The notes beneath the pieces were generated by a model that ran no database searches, was not told where the DNA came from, and worked only from the letters and a program-made list of their open reading frames with translations. From Nematopogon swammerdamellus (lineage: Eukaryota > Arthropoda > Insecta > Lepidoptera > Adelidae): a stretch of 64,000 nucleotides of DNA. This document shows positions 29,839-41,437 of this stretch, piece by piece. The stretch covers positions 20,677,395 through 20,741,394 of the forward strand of contig OX336345.1 of NCBI GenBank assembly GCA_946902875.1. Direction: 5' to 3'. The translations under genes and the position numbers were made by a program. Position 1 is the stretch's first letter, and every line of letters starts with the position of its first letter.

Positions 29839-30256
29839 GCAGAGTCGAAGGCTGGCGCCGGCGCCCGTTGTAAAGTGAGACAAAGGAATTTATGGTGCCA
29901 CTCGAAGAACAATAGAGTAGACTAACAAGGGACTCCAAAGCTTATTTGTGCAACGGCGCGCGCGCCGACCGAGGTCGATGACCGGCTACTGGTCCTTTTT
30001 TTTTTGTTGTTGCTACACTGTGTTAGTAGGTCAGCTGGTATAGAGGTTGACGTTAGCGGCGGATTTTACTTTCTTTATTTTAAGAGATTTGATTTTTTTT
30101 TGTGCTCTAGCGGAAGCGCTGATTAATTACCTTAATAGGTGGTTAAGGATTATACAAATAAGGATTTAGATTTGTAGACTAGATATTAGTGTCTAACTGT
30201 AAGCTGAGTTAGGTTTCGTTTAGGATGCAACTTTTGAAGCTTTCTTCAAAAGTCAC
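29839..30256 (+). other. 3' non-coding region of the retrotransposon
   Basis: No ORF of note and no env. Includes T-rich tracts and a palindromic aaagcttat-type stretch. It leads to the polypurine tract. Confidence 0.5.
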
Positions 30257-30267
30257 AGAGAGGGGGA
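30257..30267 (+). other. Polypurine tract
   Basis: agagaggggga lies immediately before the TG of the right LTR, the standard priming site for plus-strand DNA synthesis. Confidence 0.85.
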
Positions 30268-33200
30268 TGAGGCGGAACGAGTCTTCGAGCTTATTAGCGG
30301 TTTTAAAGTGCGGCAGAAACCGATAAGCCATGACAAGTTTGAGAGCGTGTAAAATAAATATCGTCTGACACCAGACATATGCACTCGGAGAGACGTTTTT
30401 GTTAGATTAGGGTCTACGTTTATGAGTCCTTCGCAAAAGTGTCACATATTTTAAATCAAGGGCGACATTAATAGCTTTCACATGTCTTGTGTATCGTGGG
30501 AGCGGCCGAGTCGCTGCGCGCGGGCGAGTTCTCTGGAAGTTGGCAAAAAAAAAAAAGATTGTATGTACCTACGGCGTATGTACTGAATCTTATGAGATGA
30601 ACAAATATTGTGTAGTTATGAAATTGATTTCAGAAACCACATAAGCAACAGGGCGCTTTCGCCTGTGGCGAGAGGACGTACTCTACTAGCGTCAGCCGGG
30701 CCGGCTGCCGCGCTCCTGAGGGCCGTGGAAAGGCTCTGATCACCTAACCTGTGCACCGAGGGAGGCGGCATGACTGCAAGCGTGTCATCACGGCTAGTGG
30801 AGCGGCGAGCGCTCTACTCTCGCATGTGCTGCATGACGGCCAGCCTCAACGACGGACGGACCGCAGTGCACGGTCAGGGCGATTCCCTCGCGTGGGGAGC
30901 TCGGGCGACGACCTTCTTCACGAACTATCGGGACAGACGGCATGCCTGCGAGGAGCGTGACGGCCAGCCGCACCGACGGACGAATCGTAGGGCGCGGTCA
31001 GGACGCCCCTCTCACGCGTCATGACGCCACTTCATCAGAAGAGTTCGGTGACGGTTGAAATCAGTGTTGTGTGTGATAGGGATAAAAAGGGCAATTTAAA
31101 TTGAGTGCAGTGGTTAATGAAAACGTACGCTCGCAGAGCTTGAAAGCGAAGAGAACTTTGTAGTAATAAGTTTATGTATAAGACCATGTGTGAACATGTA
31201 TACCTATAAGTTAACATAAAGGGTCAATCTATATTGGCTAAACATATAACTGTACGATTAAGGTATCGGCGTTCTGCTCGACAAAGGCGGACTTAACGTG
31301 GGGGCAATCGACTCTCAGTCAACCCTTATACGCCGTAACGTGTTTTACATAAGGTGCCATAGCATCTCTCGCAGTTATGTAATAGACGTGTAAATAGAAT
31401 GAAACGGCACCAGTAACGCCACCCTTTGGCGCGAGTGCCAACTAACGAGATGAGATATTAATTGAAAAAGAGGGGAAATGAATGACACAGGTTGCACCAT
31501 CTATGAACGCGAGTAGTAATTAAAGATTTAGGATATTTTTTCATTAGGGTTTTAGTGACGCCATCTGGAGGCGTATTAGCGAGACGGGATAATATTGGGT
31601 TCGCTGGTCTGTGATTTTGTGAACCCGCCAATATAGAAAAACGGAGATTCGTAAGACAGCCGCCAGGGGAGCTGCGTGAATAAAACAAACGCTCGCCTGG
31701 AGGAAAGGGGCAGTTGACGAGAGGCGCCTATCGAAGAGACTTGCTTGTCTGACCTGTGCTAATAATTTCAAAATAACGAGTGTAACAGAAATGTATCTAG
31801 TAAAAGTTCGATAGACATAACTTAAAGGCAGTTCGGGAGAGAAGCAGAATATTGCAGCGGCTACGATAAGAGCTGAGTAACCCTTCTATCTATTATTACG
31901 AAGCATTTTCTATTTGCCTAAACCCGTAAGTTGAAAATAAGGATAGATTTAGATTTTTAGTACGAATTCACTTACCGTAAGTATATTACGGGTAAATTCA
32001 AGGAGTATATAAATTGTTTCTCCTTCACATAACTGGCAAATGGGGAATGGTTCGGTACTATAATCTACACATGTGTGTTTTGTTGATCGTCGATCATACT
32101 TGTGAGACGTACTCAGTTGCTTAATACTGTTAAATGTGATTTAGGTTCGAAATTAGAGCTAACCCCTAAGCTTGCTAGAAAGTAAGGACAATCTGTATCG
32201 TGAGCTTATTTGAAAAGAGCCATGTGAGTTTTGTTGCCTCGCTTCTTTCTCACATAAAATTCTAGGCAAGAAGCGAGCAAAGTTAAATATAATAATTAAT
32301 AAGAAAAAAATAAATGAAAATATTAATTGATTTACTTTGGTTTAATTTATGTTCTATTTAGAGATAAAGAGTAGAGTACCTATTTTCCCACAAATATTGC
32401 ATAATCCAAGTAACTTTCTTTGTTGAGTTTTATGTTGAAGTTCTATGACATGCTCTATCATAGCTGCTATAAGCAGAAGGTGCGCTAAAGTTAATTTTAC
32501 CCATCAATAGTTGAATGTTGTCATCTTCCATCACACATAGCAGACTGACACTATAATTCGTAATTGGGGAGACAGCTGAATTGGTGAAGTTTCATTTATT
32601 GCTATAGTCAAGATATGCTACTAGCTAGCGTACAAGGATATCAGGTCACTGAAACAATTTAAGGACAAAGGGAGATACAGGTGTTTACATCTGATCATTC
32701 ACTATACTCGGATCCGAATCAAACTAAATAATATATACATATACATATGGATGCAGTGGCGTTCATCTCGACTGGCCAGTCTATCCATTGTCCTGTTTCA
32801 GATATACTAAAGTATTGACCTATAAGTCTGGAGACCTAGTCCCAAGGCTTACACTATCGTTAATCAAGTTGCAACAATCGGCGCGACAGTCTGAGGTTCT
32901 CAGGCCACGCTGAATACGATATCCAAACCTCAGTGCGGATCGGCCGGTCCATGAGAGCACTGAAAGTGTCTATAATCTATGGTCTGATAGCTTGAAAAGA
33001 GTGTCAGTTCAGGGGTAGGACACCACTATAACAGTTCATGTAGCTCTCGCCAAAATCAGCTGTGTAATAGGTTACACGATATTAACATAGTAGGTCTCTA
33101 CCACACTTGCTCATACTAGGTTACACACTACAGATAGGGAAGTTGAACAGCACAGTTATTGATGGAATTACAAGGTTTGAAGTATTGGAAGTTCGATATT

Positions 33201-33291
33201 CATGACTGAGACGGTCCGTCTAGTCACTGGTAAACATACTTGCATCAGATAAAGAAAAAAATTTCTACTATAGACGATCGGGTTCTCTTCA
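30268..33291 (+). repeat. Right LTR (3,024 bp)
   Basis: Same length and, as far as read, same sequence as the left LTR (offset 9,247). It ends TCTTCA followed by the acta duplication. Confidence 0.95.
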
Positions 33292-33295
33292 ACTA
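33292..33295 (+). repeat. Right target-site duplication ACTA
   Basis: Matches 21017-21020. Confidence 0.85.
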
Positions 33296-34075
33296 CCACT
33301 TAAATTATTTTTTTGTGTATAAAAGATAATATATTATCAATATCTACGAGTATGTCCCTATGTTGTCCTTTCTTCGTTATTTCATTTTAAATGAAATATA
33401 TTTGATTATAAAAATGTGAAAATATAGCAATTTTAGGCCTAACTTTCATATTGTTTATATGGAAAACTATAAAAAAAACTTAAAATTAAGACATAGCGAC
33501 ATCCAGTAAGCTTTTGTTAATAGCAAAAAAAAACTGAGGAAGAATAAAGACATGAAAAACTGTTATATAAAACATTACATCGACTTCAAAAAACAACTAG
33601 AACTTAGTGTATAATAATATTTTGATTCATATTCGGACCCTTGAGTTGAAGGCTGTACAAAAGCACTAAAGGGGTCCATCTATCAATTTTCAGTAGTAGA
33701 ATTGGGAGTTCAACCGACGACGTGTTTTTCCAGTGCACACTTAACAGTCCATATCTTGAAAACTACTGAACCGATTTTGATGAAACTTGCACTGTTCCCT
33801 AAATGGAAGTAAATGTAAATTTGAAAACGCAGTACACGATGCTCTTAAGAAGAAAGTGAATAAATTTTGTTTTCACGCTTTATTGTTTTGAAGACGTATT
33901 GTTTTTCTATTCTTCATACATTTTAAGGTTAGGGTTAGGCCCCAAATGTAGGTATGGAGAATAGAAAGAAATGTATCTTCAAAATAAAAAGACGCAAATC
34001 ATTTTTTTTTTTCAATTTCACTTACACAATGATCCCTTTTCGTCTTCCATACCTTACCGCAGACATCCTGTAAAT
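33296..34075. other. Host flank with old repeat pieces
   Basis: 33580-33640 relates to 11127-11200. 33718-33810 ('cgacgacgtgtttttccagt', 'ccatatcttgaaaactactg') relates to the family F interior at 13253-13370. No gene. Confidence 0.4.
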
Positions 34076-34276
34076 ATCCGCCCGGATTGGTACCACCGTA
34101 CTGAATGAAAGGTCGGTTGAAACGGCTATGTAAATAGTTCGTGTTTTCCGTCCAGTTCACTGTAGGCGGCACGAAGGGAAGCACTGACACGGCACCTAGT
34201 TCACCAATGTGTTATGGGCTGACATCACGGATGTAGTAGGTGAGGGAGCCAACCGTGTCAGTTTACAAAAAAAAAA
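34076..34276 (+). mobile_element. 5'-truncated SINE-A
   Basis: From 'cgcccggattggtaccaccg' to 'agccaaccgtgtcagtttac' and a poly(A) run. Confidence 0.75.
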
Positions 34277-34671
34277 ATGTGCCTACATCTTCGTTCATAC
34301 AAATATTTATTTTTTCCGTCTACGATCTACATTTGTAAAAAATAGCAATTCCTATTATTTTATTTCAGCAAAAATATAGTTTTTCGTGTCAATACAATAA
34401 TAATTTCAAAACTGCACAAACGATAACTGGATTTCTACTAACTCGGTGCTAGAGCCTTGCGGAAAAGTTCAAAAGTTTAAGCTACAAGTCGTGCGCTGCG
34501 CTGTTTGGTGCGTGAAGAAAATACGGTTTAGTTAGATAACTGGGCCGTCGAAGTTACTAGTTTTCAGTTAGCGACTTGCTTCGAACGCTATGTTGTGTTG
34601 AGTGATAGTGACTTGCCCTAACTAAAACAGGTTGCTTAGCGCAACAATTACCAACATTAGCAGTTTTTTTT
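34277..34671. other. No recognisable feature
   Basis: Unique-looking sequence. No supported exon or RNA. Confidence 0.3.
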
Positions 34672-34785
34672 ATTTTTTATTGAAAGCGCGATATATCGCT
34701 CCGAACCACCTAAGGTGTCTAACGACGCCCATAGACATTCGGTCGTATGCGGTGGTTATGAATGCCATGCCAGCCTGACATTGAA
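34672..34785 (-). repeat. LINE-C 3' terminus
   Basis: T-rich start, 'ttgaaagcgcgatatatcgc', then 'aatgccatgccagcctgaca': the end of LINE-C on the minus strand. Confidence 0.65.
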
Positions 34786-35343
34786 TTTTACTTTCAAAAT
34801 ATTATTTATACAATATTTATTTTTCTTATTCTATATACATGATGTTTCAGGATAGGGATTCGTAACTTCAGGGTTCGAAAGGGGTCCATATTTGAAGATG
34901 AAAAGCTCTGAAACTATTTCCCAAATTCGTTAATTTTATAGTAATTTTTGGTAAAAATAGTTTCATCGAGCTTTGTTGGACGGTTAACGTGCACCTTTAT
35001 TAAATAAACATAAAATGATGTAACTTCATGTAGGTAAATTCCAAACACTTAAATTTCAATGAGATCAAAAGATAAAGGGGACTGGACTAGGTCATTGCAC
35101 TCCCTAGACCTAGACAGCACTGTTGCCAAACCTCACTGTCCATCGAGTTTTTATTACAATTTTAAATTTTTGTATGAAAAAAAAAATAGTGAATTTCGAT
35201 TTGAGTGATAGGGATTTTTTTCTTCTAATGATGAGTACTTTCTATTCCTGAAGTTTCTCAAAACTATCCTGAAACAACCTGTATACAGTTCTGAAGTGGA
35301 TGTCTTCTCCTGTACGCGTTGTTTTTCAGCCACTGCCATGATG
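34786..35343. other. No recognisable feature
   Basis: AT-rich, with no ORF or repeat I can identify. Confidence 0.3.
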
Positions 35344-35512
35344 TTTTTTTTTTAATCCGGTATGGGTGGCAGAGTCAGAGGGCCAAAGCACATGCTCCGA
35401 CCAGACAATATCACCTCCGAGAAGGCAGTTGACATACCGGGGGCTACCCTTTGGATTGCTGGCTATACTGGACTAGAGGAGAACACGCTATGCGGCCATC
35501 TTACATCCATCC
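35344..35512 (-). mobile_element. SINE-B 3' half
   Basis: T-run, then 'aatccggtatgggtggcaga', 'caatatcacctccgagaagg' and 'gctatactggactagaggag'. Confidence 0.65.
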
Positions 35513-35664
35513 AGAATTCTCAGTGAAATTGTTATTCTTAATACGCTATAGGAATATGTGTATGAAGCAATAGTATTAAAACTGAAATCCGCAAGAATCG
35601 TAAAAAAGTCAGAGTAAGAGTTGCCGCTGGGGTAGTGCATCGCTTTAAAGTCTTTGCTTACGGT

Positions 35665-35775
35665 CACGCTTGGTTGAGGTCGCTTCTCACTCTCGAATAT
35701 GGTTGAGGGAGGCGATGGCTGGCCCTGGCGTGATGCTCGTGAACAGGTGCTGTTTGTGGAGTGGAGACTGGCCTG
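35665..35775. repeat. Repeat family V, copy 1
   Basis: 'cgaatatggttgagggaggc' and 'gatgctcgtgaacaggtgct' recur at 54490-54585. Class unknown. Confidence 0.55.
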
Positions 35776-35986
35776 CCCTACGTGGCTTGGCTAGCCTACT
35801 ACCTAGTAAGGGGCGAGGGAAGGGACCTACAGTTTTACACCGGTTCTGAAAGATGAAGCAGCAGGTGTAGGCATGCACGTAAATTTTTCCGTCAGAAAAA
35901 ACTCATTGGTACACGCAGATCGGATTCGAACCTCGGACTTCTCGCAAGAGAAGCCGGCGGCCAGACCACTCGGCCACCCGCCCCTT
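35776..35986 (-). mobile_element. SINE-B 5' half with tRNA-like head
   Basis: The reverse complement starts ggcgggtggccgagtggtct, has the B box ggttcgaatccg, and continues through the tgctgcttcat segment. It is cut after the taggtccctt part. Confidence 0.7.
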
Positions 35987-36029
35987 AAAATTTATTTATT
36001 TTATATTGTTGCTTATTGTCAATTGAGTA

Positions 36030-36115
36030 TTCTTATGGCAGTAAGAATGCACTCGAACTTGTCACAATTTGTTCTATCCGGTTCGATTACACCCACGGAA
36101 TAGAACCGGCAAAAA
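36030..36115 (+). repeat. Repeat family U, copy 1
   Basis: 'gcactcgaacttgtcacaat' and 'ggttcgattacacccacg' recur at 44420-44490. Confidence 0.55.
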
Positions 36116-36172
36116 CTTGGCAGGTTATTTTTTTTTCATACATGTACGAGCCTGTGTGAGGGTGTGTGTGTA

Positions 36173-36913
36173 CATAGGCTGTTCCGAAAATTGTTAGTGA
36201 AATGAAAAATAGTTAGAATATAAAAAAAAATTATTTAGCTTTTCAAAATATTTCCCTCCAATCCTTATGCACTTATGCATTCGGGTGAACCAGGTTTCAA
36301 AACATTTAAAAAACGTATCTTGCGTAAAAACGTATCGAAAAATAACCGCCGAAATTTTCGACGGCCTCGTCTGTAGTGTTGAATTTTCGCCCGCGAAGCA
36401 TTTTTTTTACCGTGGGAAATAAAAAAAAATCGCATGGAGCTAAATCTGGGCTGTACTGAGGATGGGATAACCTTTGTACCCCCGAAGTTGTCAAATAGCC
36501 ACTCTACGCTGATGACGTTTTCATGAGTGACTGCAGTTGATGGTCGGCCGGGTCTGGGGTCATCGTTTAGGTTCTCTCGACCACGTTTAAATTCACGAAA
36601 CCAATAAGTAACTGTTGCAGGAGCAGACTCCCCAAAAGCAGCTTGCAAATTTTCGTGAGATTCCTTGAAGGTTAACCCTAGTTTATAAGCATAGAAAATC
36701 ATAACACGAAAAGATTCTAGCGAGACGTCCATTGTTGCAAATAAAATATGAGTGACGGATAACCGTTAAAAATATTTAAAAAAAGAACTACACATAGGTG
36801 GCCAATAATTTTCATCAAGGAGATTTGTATTTAAATTAGCCGTCAAATCAAAATAGTTCCAGGAAAAAAAAATGCATTTATTCTGTGGCTAACAATTTTC
36901 GGAACAGCCCACG
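36173..36913 (-). mobile_element. Mariner-like element, deletion derivative (741 bp)
   Basis: Terminal inverted repeats: 36177-36197 is the perfect reverse complement of 36889-36909, and four more bases on each side pair with two mismatches. The flanking dinucleotide is TA on both sides (36171-36172, 36914-36915). It encodes a broken transposase on the minus strand. Full mariners are about 1.3 kb, so roughly half is missing. Confidence 0.85.
36265..36732 (-). pseudogene. Mariner transposase, internally deleted
   Basis: The N-terminal DNA-binding region is present from ATG 36732, with the helix-turn-helix sequence YWFREFKRGRENLNDDPRPG and the GRPSTAV linker. The frame then passes into sequence that in another frame (36494-36306) reads YSPDLAPCDFFLFPTVKK, the C-terminal catalytic motif of mariner. 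The part with the first two catalytic aspartates is deleted and the frames do not agree, so no active transposase can form. Confidence 0.8.
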
Positions 36914-36915
36914 TA

Positions 36916-37451
36916 TGTGTATGTGGGATCGTGTCTGAATGAATTAATTCTCAAGACTTATACTTAAGGTTTACTTTTATGTTTACAATGGTTTTTATTT
37001 TCATATTTTACAAAACAAAAGGTAGCTTACATACTTAAAATGCGTAGGAAGCTAGAAAACAAGTTTACCCTCAGATCATTAAGCGCAGGTGATTTGGCAG
37101 CGACTGTGATCACCTCGCTAGAGACATCTGTTTTTATGTTTATGCTAATAACCTCACCTGCCTGAGGAGGGCGGTAGAGTGGAGCCGCTTACATCAAGAT
37201 GGCGACCGAGAAGCAGTCTGAGATTGTATTACAAGATCGCAAAGATGTCTTGAAAGCGTCAAAACGCTTCTTGAAAACACAATGTTGGTCACAGGTACAA
37301 GCGGCGGGTTTTGTCCCCAAATTTTTCCCCAAAAATTTACTCACAAAATCGAAATTCGTTCACATAATGCTGTACGCCCGTGATTCGGTCATCAAACTCT
37401 ATATAATATGTTTATTTTATAATTTCATTAGGTAGGTAACTTACGCTTGGA
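36916..37451. other. No firm gene
   Basis: 37199-37293 begins ATGGCGACCGAG in good initiation context (aag before ATG) and reaches cacag|gtacaa, a possible splice donor. This is suggestive but not enough for a gene. 37310 onward is repeat sequence. Confidence 0.25.
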
Positions 37452-37640
37452 TATGTCGAAAATTCCGCTAGTTCTAAATTCAATGCGAAGAAGAACAGAC
37501 AAACAAACTTCGCAAGTCACAATGTTTTGTTTGTACCTTATAAGTATTATATTAGAGTAACTTACAAATAAATAACCCATACTACCGCTCACAAGAGCAT
37601 TAATAAATACTTGCAGCGTAAACATGAATTCTGAAGAAAT
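37452..37640 (+). repeat. Repeat family M, copy 2
   Basis: Same sequence as 1656-1835 from 'tagttctaaattcaatgcga' to the 'agcgtaaacatgaat' end. Confidence 0.6.
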
Positions 37641-38035
37641 GTGCCAAATCTCTTTTTTTCGTCCAATATATTCGGAGAATATAAGCTGTGATAGGCGGAC
37701 AGACGGACAGACGGATAGACAGACACGAGAGTGATCCTATAAGGGTTCTTTTTTTTCGTCTTTTTTGGTACGGAACCCTAAAAACGGTAATAAATAGGTA
37801 CAAGCGTAAAACTTGGTGTGTTTATAGTGCAGACTATAAAGTAAAACAACAAATAGTAAAAACCAACCAATTACGTGGTGGTATGGAAACAGACGGACAG
37901 ACGGACAAAGACGAGGGTTCAGTAAAACGCTTCCACATCCGTATGGTACACCATGGTGCATATATGGTACATATATGGGCACCTTAATAATATTTTATTT
38001 CGCAGCTTTTTTTGTCAGCGGTACCGCTCGCTGAT
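37641..38035 (+). repeat. Tail with GACA-type repeats and 'tacggaaccctaaaa' end
   Basis: 'gacagacggacagacggata' followed by 'gagtgatcctataagggttc' and ggtacggaaccctaaaa. A relative is at 53395-53473. Probably a sister of family E. Confidence 0.5.
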
Positions 38036-38405
38036 TTTTTTTTTATATACTGCCGACGAGACGCGGGTGTCTGTACCCAATACTTCAACGGAAGATCAGA
38101 CACATCCAATAGCACCGTTCCTCACGAAACCACGCTCAGAGAGGCGCCATGCCGGCTATGAGGCGGACAAAAAGGTCGTCTCTAATTTATTGAAAGACGT
38201 GCCTTTTGAAGATCCCCAGGTTATAGGTGGTGGGAAAACACTCACTGGAACACGGTTCCATATTTTCGCCGTTCGACACAGGAAAGATTTTGAAAAACTA
38301 TGTGTTCTTAGAAGTTGGGTGTCAACAACATATGGATGTTCCGAGCGAGTCCGGCGGGTGTGGCGGAGACGGATTGAGGCAGGAGGGATGAGGGAGGCCA
38401 ATTCA
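38036..38405 (-). pseudogene. LINE-D 3' end with RT tail
   Basis: The minus frame 38401-38156 carries EHPYVVDTQLL, FSKSFLCRTAKIWNRVPVSV and FP, the same LINE tail as at 20408-20614. The 3' UTR continues to a T-rich stretch at 38036. Catalytic parts are absent. Confidence 0.65.
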
Positions 38406-38894
38406 TCAGAGCACCATCCATGGTAGTACCTATAAAACTGGCGAAGAGAAACGGTTGTTCGCCTGTGGCGAGTCCCTCCGCGAGCTTGGGATCACTAATT
38501 AGACGGAATTACTTAGAATTCCAAAGTAGCCTATTCGCTCATGCAAAATTTCAGGTACTGAGATGATTTGAGATTATGAGGGTAAGCTAACCATATATTG
38601 TACATAATATTAATTTTGAATGTTAAATCATTTTAGTTGACCAAACCATCAAAAGTAAAGTCGAACTCAAATTGCCTTTTCCAGAGGACTTTCTCCCTCG
38701 ATCACGTACGGAATAGTTATAGCCTGCCTTTATCTTTAACCATCCCGCATAGCAGTAAACTCGAGGTCCGCGGGCGGCTTACTCACGTACAAATTATTGA
38801 GAAACAACCGTGGGCATTCATCTCACACCCAGCACTAAAAGCTAGTAAATAAGTTCAGAATAAATTATCACATAGATCTTCTGTTCATTTTTAC
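38406..38894. other. No recognisable feature
   Basis: No gene. The plus ORF at 38637-38852 shows no domain. Confidence 0.3.
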
Positions 38895-39078
38895 GGTTCC
38901 GTATCCTTAAGAGATACGGAACCCTAAAAAGCCTAAGGTGTCTTAAGCGTACGGCGTCTGTCTGTCCGTCCGTACGTCCGTCCGTCAGTCCGTCCTAGGG
39001 CCGTATCTTTTGAACCGTAATAGGTAGCCGTTGAAATTTTCACAGTATGATGTGTTCAATAAGGCGGATATGCAAACA
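38895..39078 (-). repeat. Family E distal part
   Basis: 'acggttccgtatccttaaga' / 'gatacggaaccctaaaaag', then the GTCC/GTCT repeats and 'ttgaaccgtaataggtagcc'. Two inverted end motifs lie side by side at 38897-38927. Confidence 0.6.
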
Positions 39079-39284
39079 AGCAAAAAGTTAAAAATTAAGT
39101 GGGGATTTTTTTTTTACAGAAAACTACTTATAATATGTCTCACGTATGTTAAGTACCTACTTGAAGCTGTGAAGTTATTTAAGTGGCTCAACAAACCATC
39201 CGAAGACAATATTACTCGTATATTATGTACATACGAAAATGTTTTCATACTTTACAGATATTGGACGAAATTTATGAAAATACA

Positions 39285-39611
39285 TACCACACGCTGTATT
39301 CCGAAAATCGGGGTAAGCAGAGTAATCGGAGTTGTGCTGCAAGTACTTTTCTAAATTACAGCACAACACAGACCACCACGGTTAGCAAAGTATTCGGACA
39401 AGATAACTATCAAGCAGCAAGTAAGGCAAGAAGACCCACCCGACACCCGCTGCATGACTGGATGGAAGAACCGTTCCAAGGCGAGAGGTGGCTAACCTGT
39501 TCCCCTTTAGCACGGCACCTTGTCCTTATCCCTTAGTCGCCTTTTACGACATGCACGGGGAGAGATGCAGTAGGGCTATTCTTTTTAATTACCTACTGGC
39601 CTCACACGGCA
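39285..39611 (-). repeat. Family L/K, near-full copy
   Basis: From 'ccacacgctgtattccgaaa' through 'gcaaagtattcggacaagat' to the K segment ('ccttttacgacatgcacggg', 'agatgcagtagggctattct', ggcctcacacgg). Relatives are at 41438-41625 and 56248-56545. The strand is set so that K reads as in the chimeric SINE at 18227. Confidence 0.6.
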
Positions 39612-40975
39612 CTTTACATAAAAGGTATAGGCCCCCTAAAATTTAGAATTTTAGACACATATTTCTCACTAATTAACACTCCTTCAAAAATAGTATCTAT
39701 AATAGAATTATTTGAAGAAAAATACTAAAACCCTTTTTAAAACTAAATATTTACGTTTGTGGGTTGCAATCAGACACGCCCCCTAAAGTCGACTTCATTT
39801 TTAAATTATCGATATTTGAGCCTCTGAGCTGCAGTTGTCCCTTTTGCACGATTTACAGAGACAGCGAAGAGAGAGACAGGAAACAAAATCCCCAATACGC
39901 GCTCCTTGGTTAACTTTCTCCATACAAAATCGTCTTTCGGCATTTATGTTTTTTACCCCCGTAAAACCTTACTTATTCCATTTTTTAAATTCTTAATTTG
40001 TTGTAATAAAGACAGTCAACAGTCTACGTTCCTGTCTTTTTATTTTTAATCTTATCTAATGTAATTTTTATTTTTATCTAATGTGATGACTCTATAAAGC
40101 TTAATGAACTTCATGACATCAAAAAATAAAGAAAATAAATTGTTTCGATCGAAATAAAAAATTTTAGCTCCGGTGTTGTAGGTATATTTCATCTAGACAA
40201 AATAATGACAGCAAGAAAAAATAAGTGTAAACATCGGACAAGGATGAGGGGGTTGGAAAACATAAATTCCGAAAGACGATTTTGTATGGAGAAAGTTTAC
40301 TTCCGTCTCGTCTTAAGGGCTTGGAATGCGGACCAAGATTCTTGGTAACAGAGAGACAGAAAACAAGAGACGCACAGTACGATTAGGATTAGATAGGCAC
40401 GGAACAAGCGCCCATACAATGATGCGAATCTCTAAGCAGTTTACGGCCGATAAAGAGGTTTAGTGTTTCGTGGCGACGTCGGCCACGATAGCGGAGCGAC
40501 CGCAATGCAACAACGACAGATTGGGGCCCGGCTACACGGCGGGGATTAATAAACTCAGATTATAGTGAACGTGACGCAAAAGACAGCGAACTTGTTGAGA
40601 GGCTATTAATCGGGAGTGGGTTGTACCTCAGATCAATAAATTTGAGCGTTAAAAAGGCATTGTAAAAAAAAAAATCTGAAAATATTTTATTTTTCAATCT
40701 AGTCTTGACTGAGGTTTTTTCTCGTCTGGCGGGAAGCGACCGAACGCTGCACGATTCAAACAACAAAATTATTAATAGCTAGGCAAAACTAACATTACAA
40801 ACCTTTCAAAATTATGTAAATAATTTTGAAATTCATAATTTTAATAAAAACCCGTGGCGGTTGTCCATCAAAATTAGATTTCTTTCAAGTTTTGAAAACG
40901 AGCATTGAAATTATATCATCCACGTTACCATGCCAGCAATATATGCCATTACCGCAGCCACATTCATGGATCGCC
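39612..40975. other. Mostly unique sequence, no gene
   Basis: 39900-39960 ('catacaaaatcgtctttcgg') recurs inverted at 40260-40295 and loosely at 46015. A CpG-rich piece lies at 40480-40550. No exon or RNA can be supported. Confidence 0.35.
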
Positions 40976-41012
40976 AGATTTGTCTTTGCTCTACCAGAGC
41001 AAAGACAAATCT
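40976..41012. repeat. Perfect 17-bp palindrome with 3-nt spacer
   Basis: agatttgtctttgctct (40976-40992) is followed by acc and its exact reverse complement (40996-41012). Confidence 0.85.
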
Positions 41013-41029
41013 AAAGTATTTCCAGTTAG

Positions 41030-41125
41030 AACAATCACCTGACGTAGACGACCGAATGTCCAGGGGCGTCGTTAGATACCTTATACGTGGCTCGACGCCA
41101 TAAGTCGCGCTTTCAATAAAAAAAA
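41030..41125 (+). repeat. LINE-C 3' terminus
   Basis: 'cgaccgaatgtccaggggcg' to 'aagtcgcgctttcaataaaa'. Confidence 0.65.
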
Positions 41126-41437
41126 TGTTACCTGTTGTGTGGACAGTCAGTACTTGCGGACCTACTGAATTCGATAGAAAATACGCCTTGAGTTGTCCCG
41201 CAAACATAAAACCGCACAAATCCACAGTTTAGTCAAGATGTTGAAGAGCCGGGCGCGCTGGTCGAGTTCGAATCCTCTTTCCGTTTTATGTTGACCACAA
41301 GTAAGTGATATCGTCGCGCATAAAGTTTAACATTACACTCAGATGACATTTTATTCATATCACAGTCAAATCATCATTACCACTTTCGGCATTATCACAC
41401 AATGAGTATGATATGCGTTGCTTATATATATATAACA
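41126..41437. other. No recognisable feature
   Basis: Nothing supported. Confidence 0.3.

Larger units (their letters stand above)
21021..33291 (+). mobile_element. Ty3/gypsy LTR retrotransposon, 12,271 bp
   Basis: A complete element with two LTRs of 3,024 bp in direct orientation, gag, pol in two frames and a polypurine tract, flanked by a 4-bp ACTA duplication. Corresponding positions in the LTRs keep a constant offset of 9,247 bp from end to end, and I saw no substitution in the parts I compared. This implies a recent insertion. The gene order protease, RT, RNase H, integrase is that of Ty3/gypsy. No env-like ORF is present between integrase and the right LTR, so spread is probably intracellular. 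Confidence 0.95.

Noticed and set aside
29733..30256. An env gene after integrase
   Set aside because: No ORF longer than about 70 codons, no signal peptide or transmembrane segment. The region holds a LINE-like fragment and the polypurine tract.
21021..33291. 3-kb identical segments as a segmental duplication of host DNA
   Set aside because: They begin TG, end CA, are flanked by ACTA, and enclose gag-pol and a polypurine tract: LTRs of one retrotransposon.
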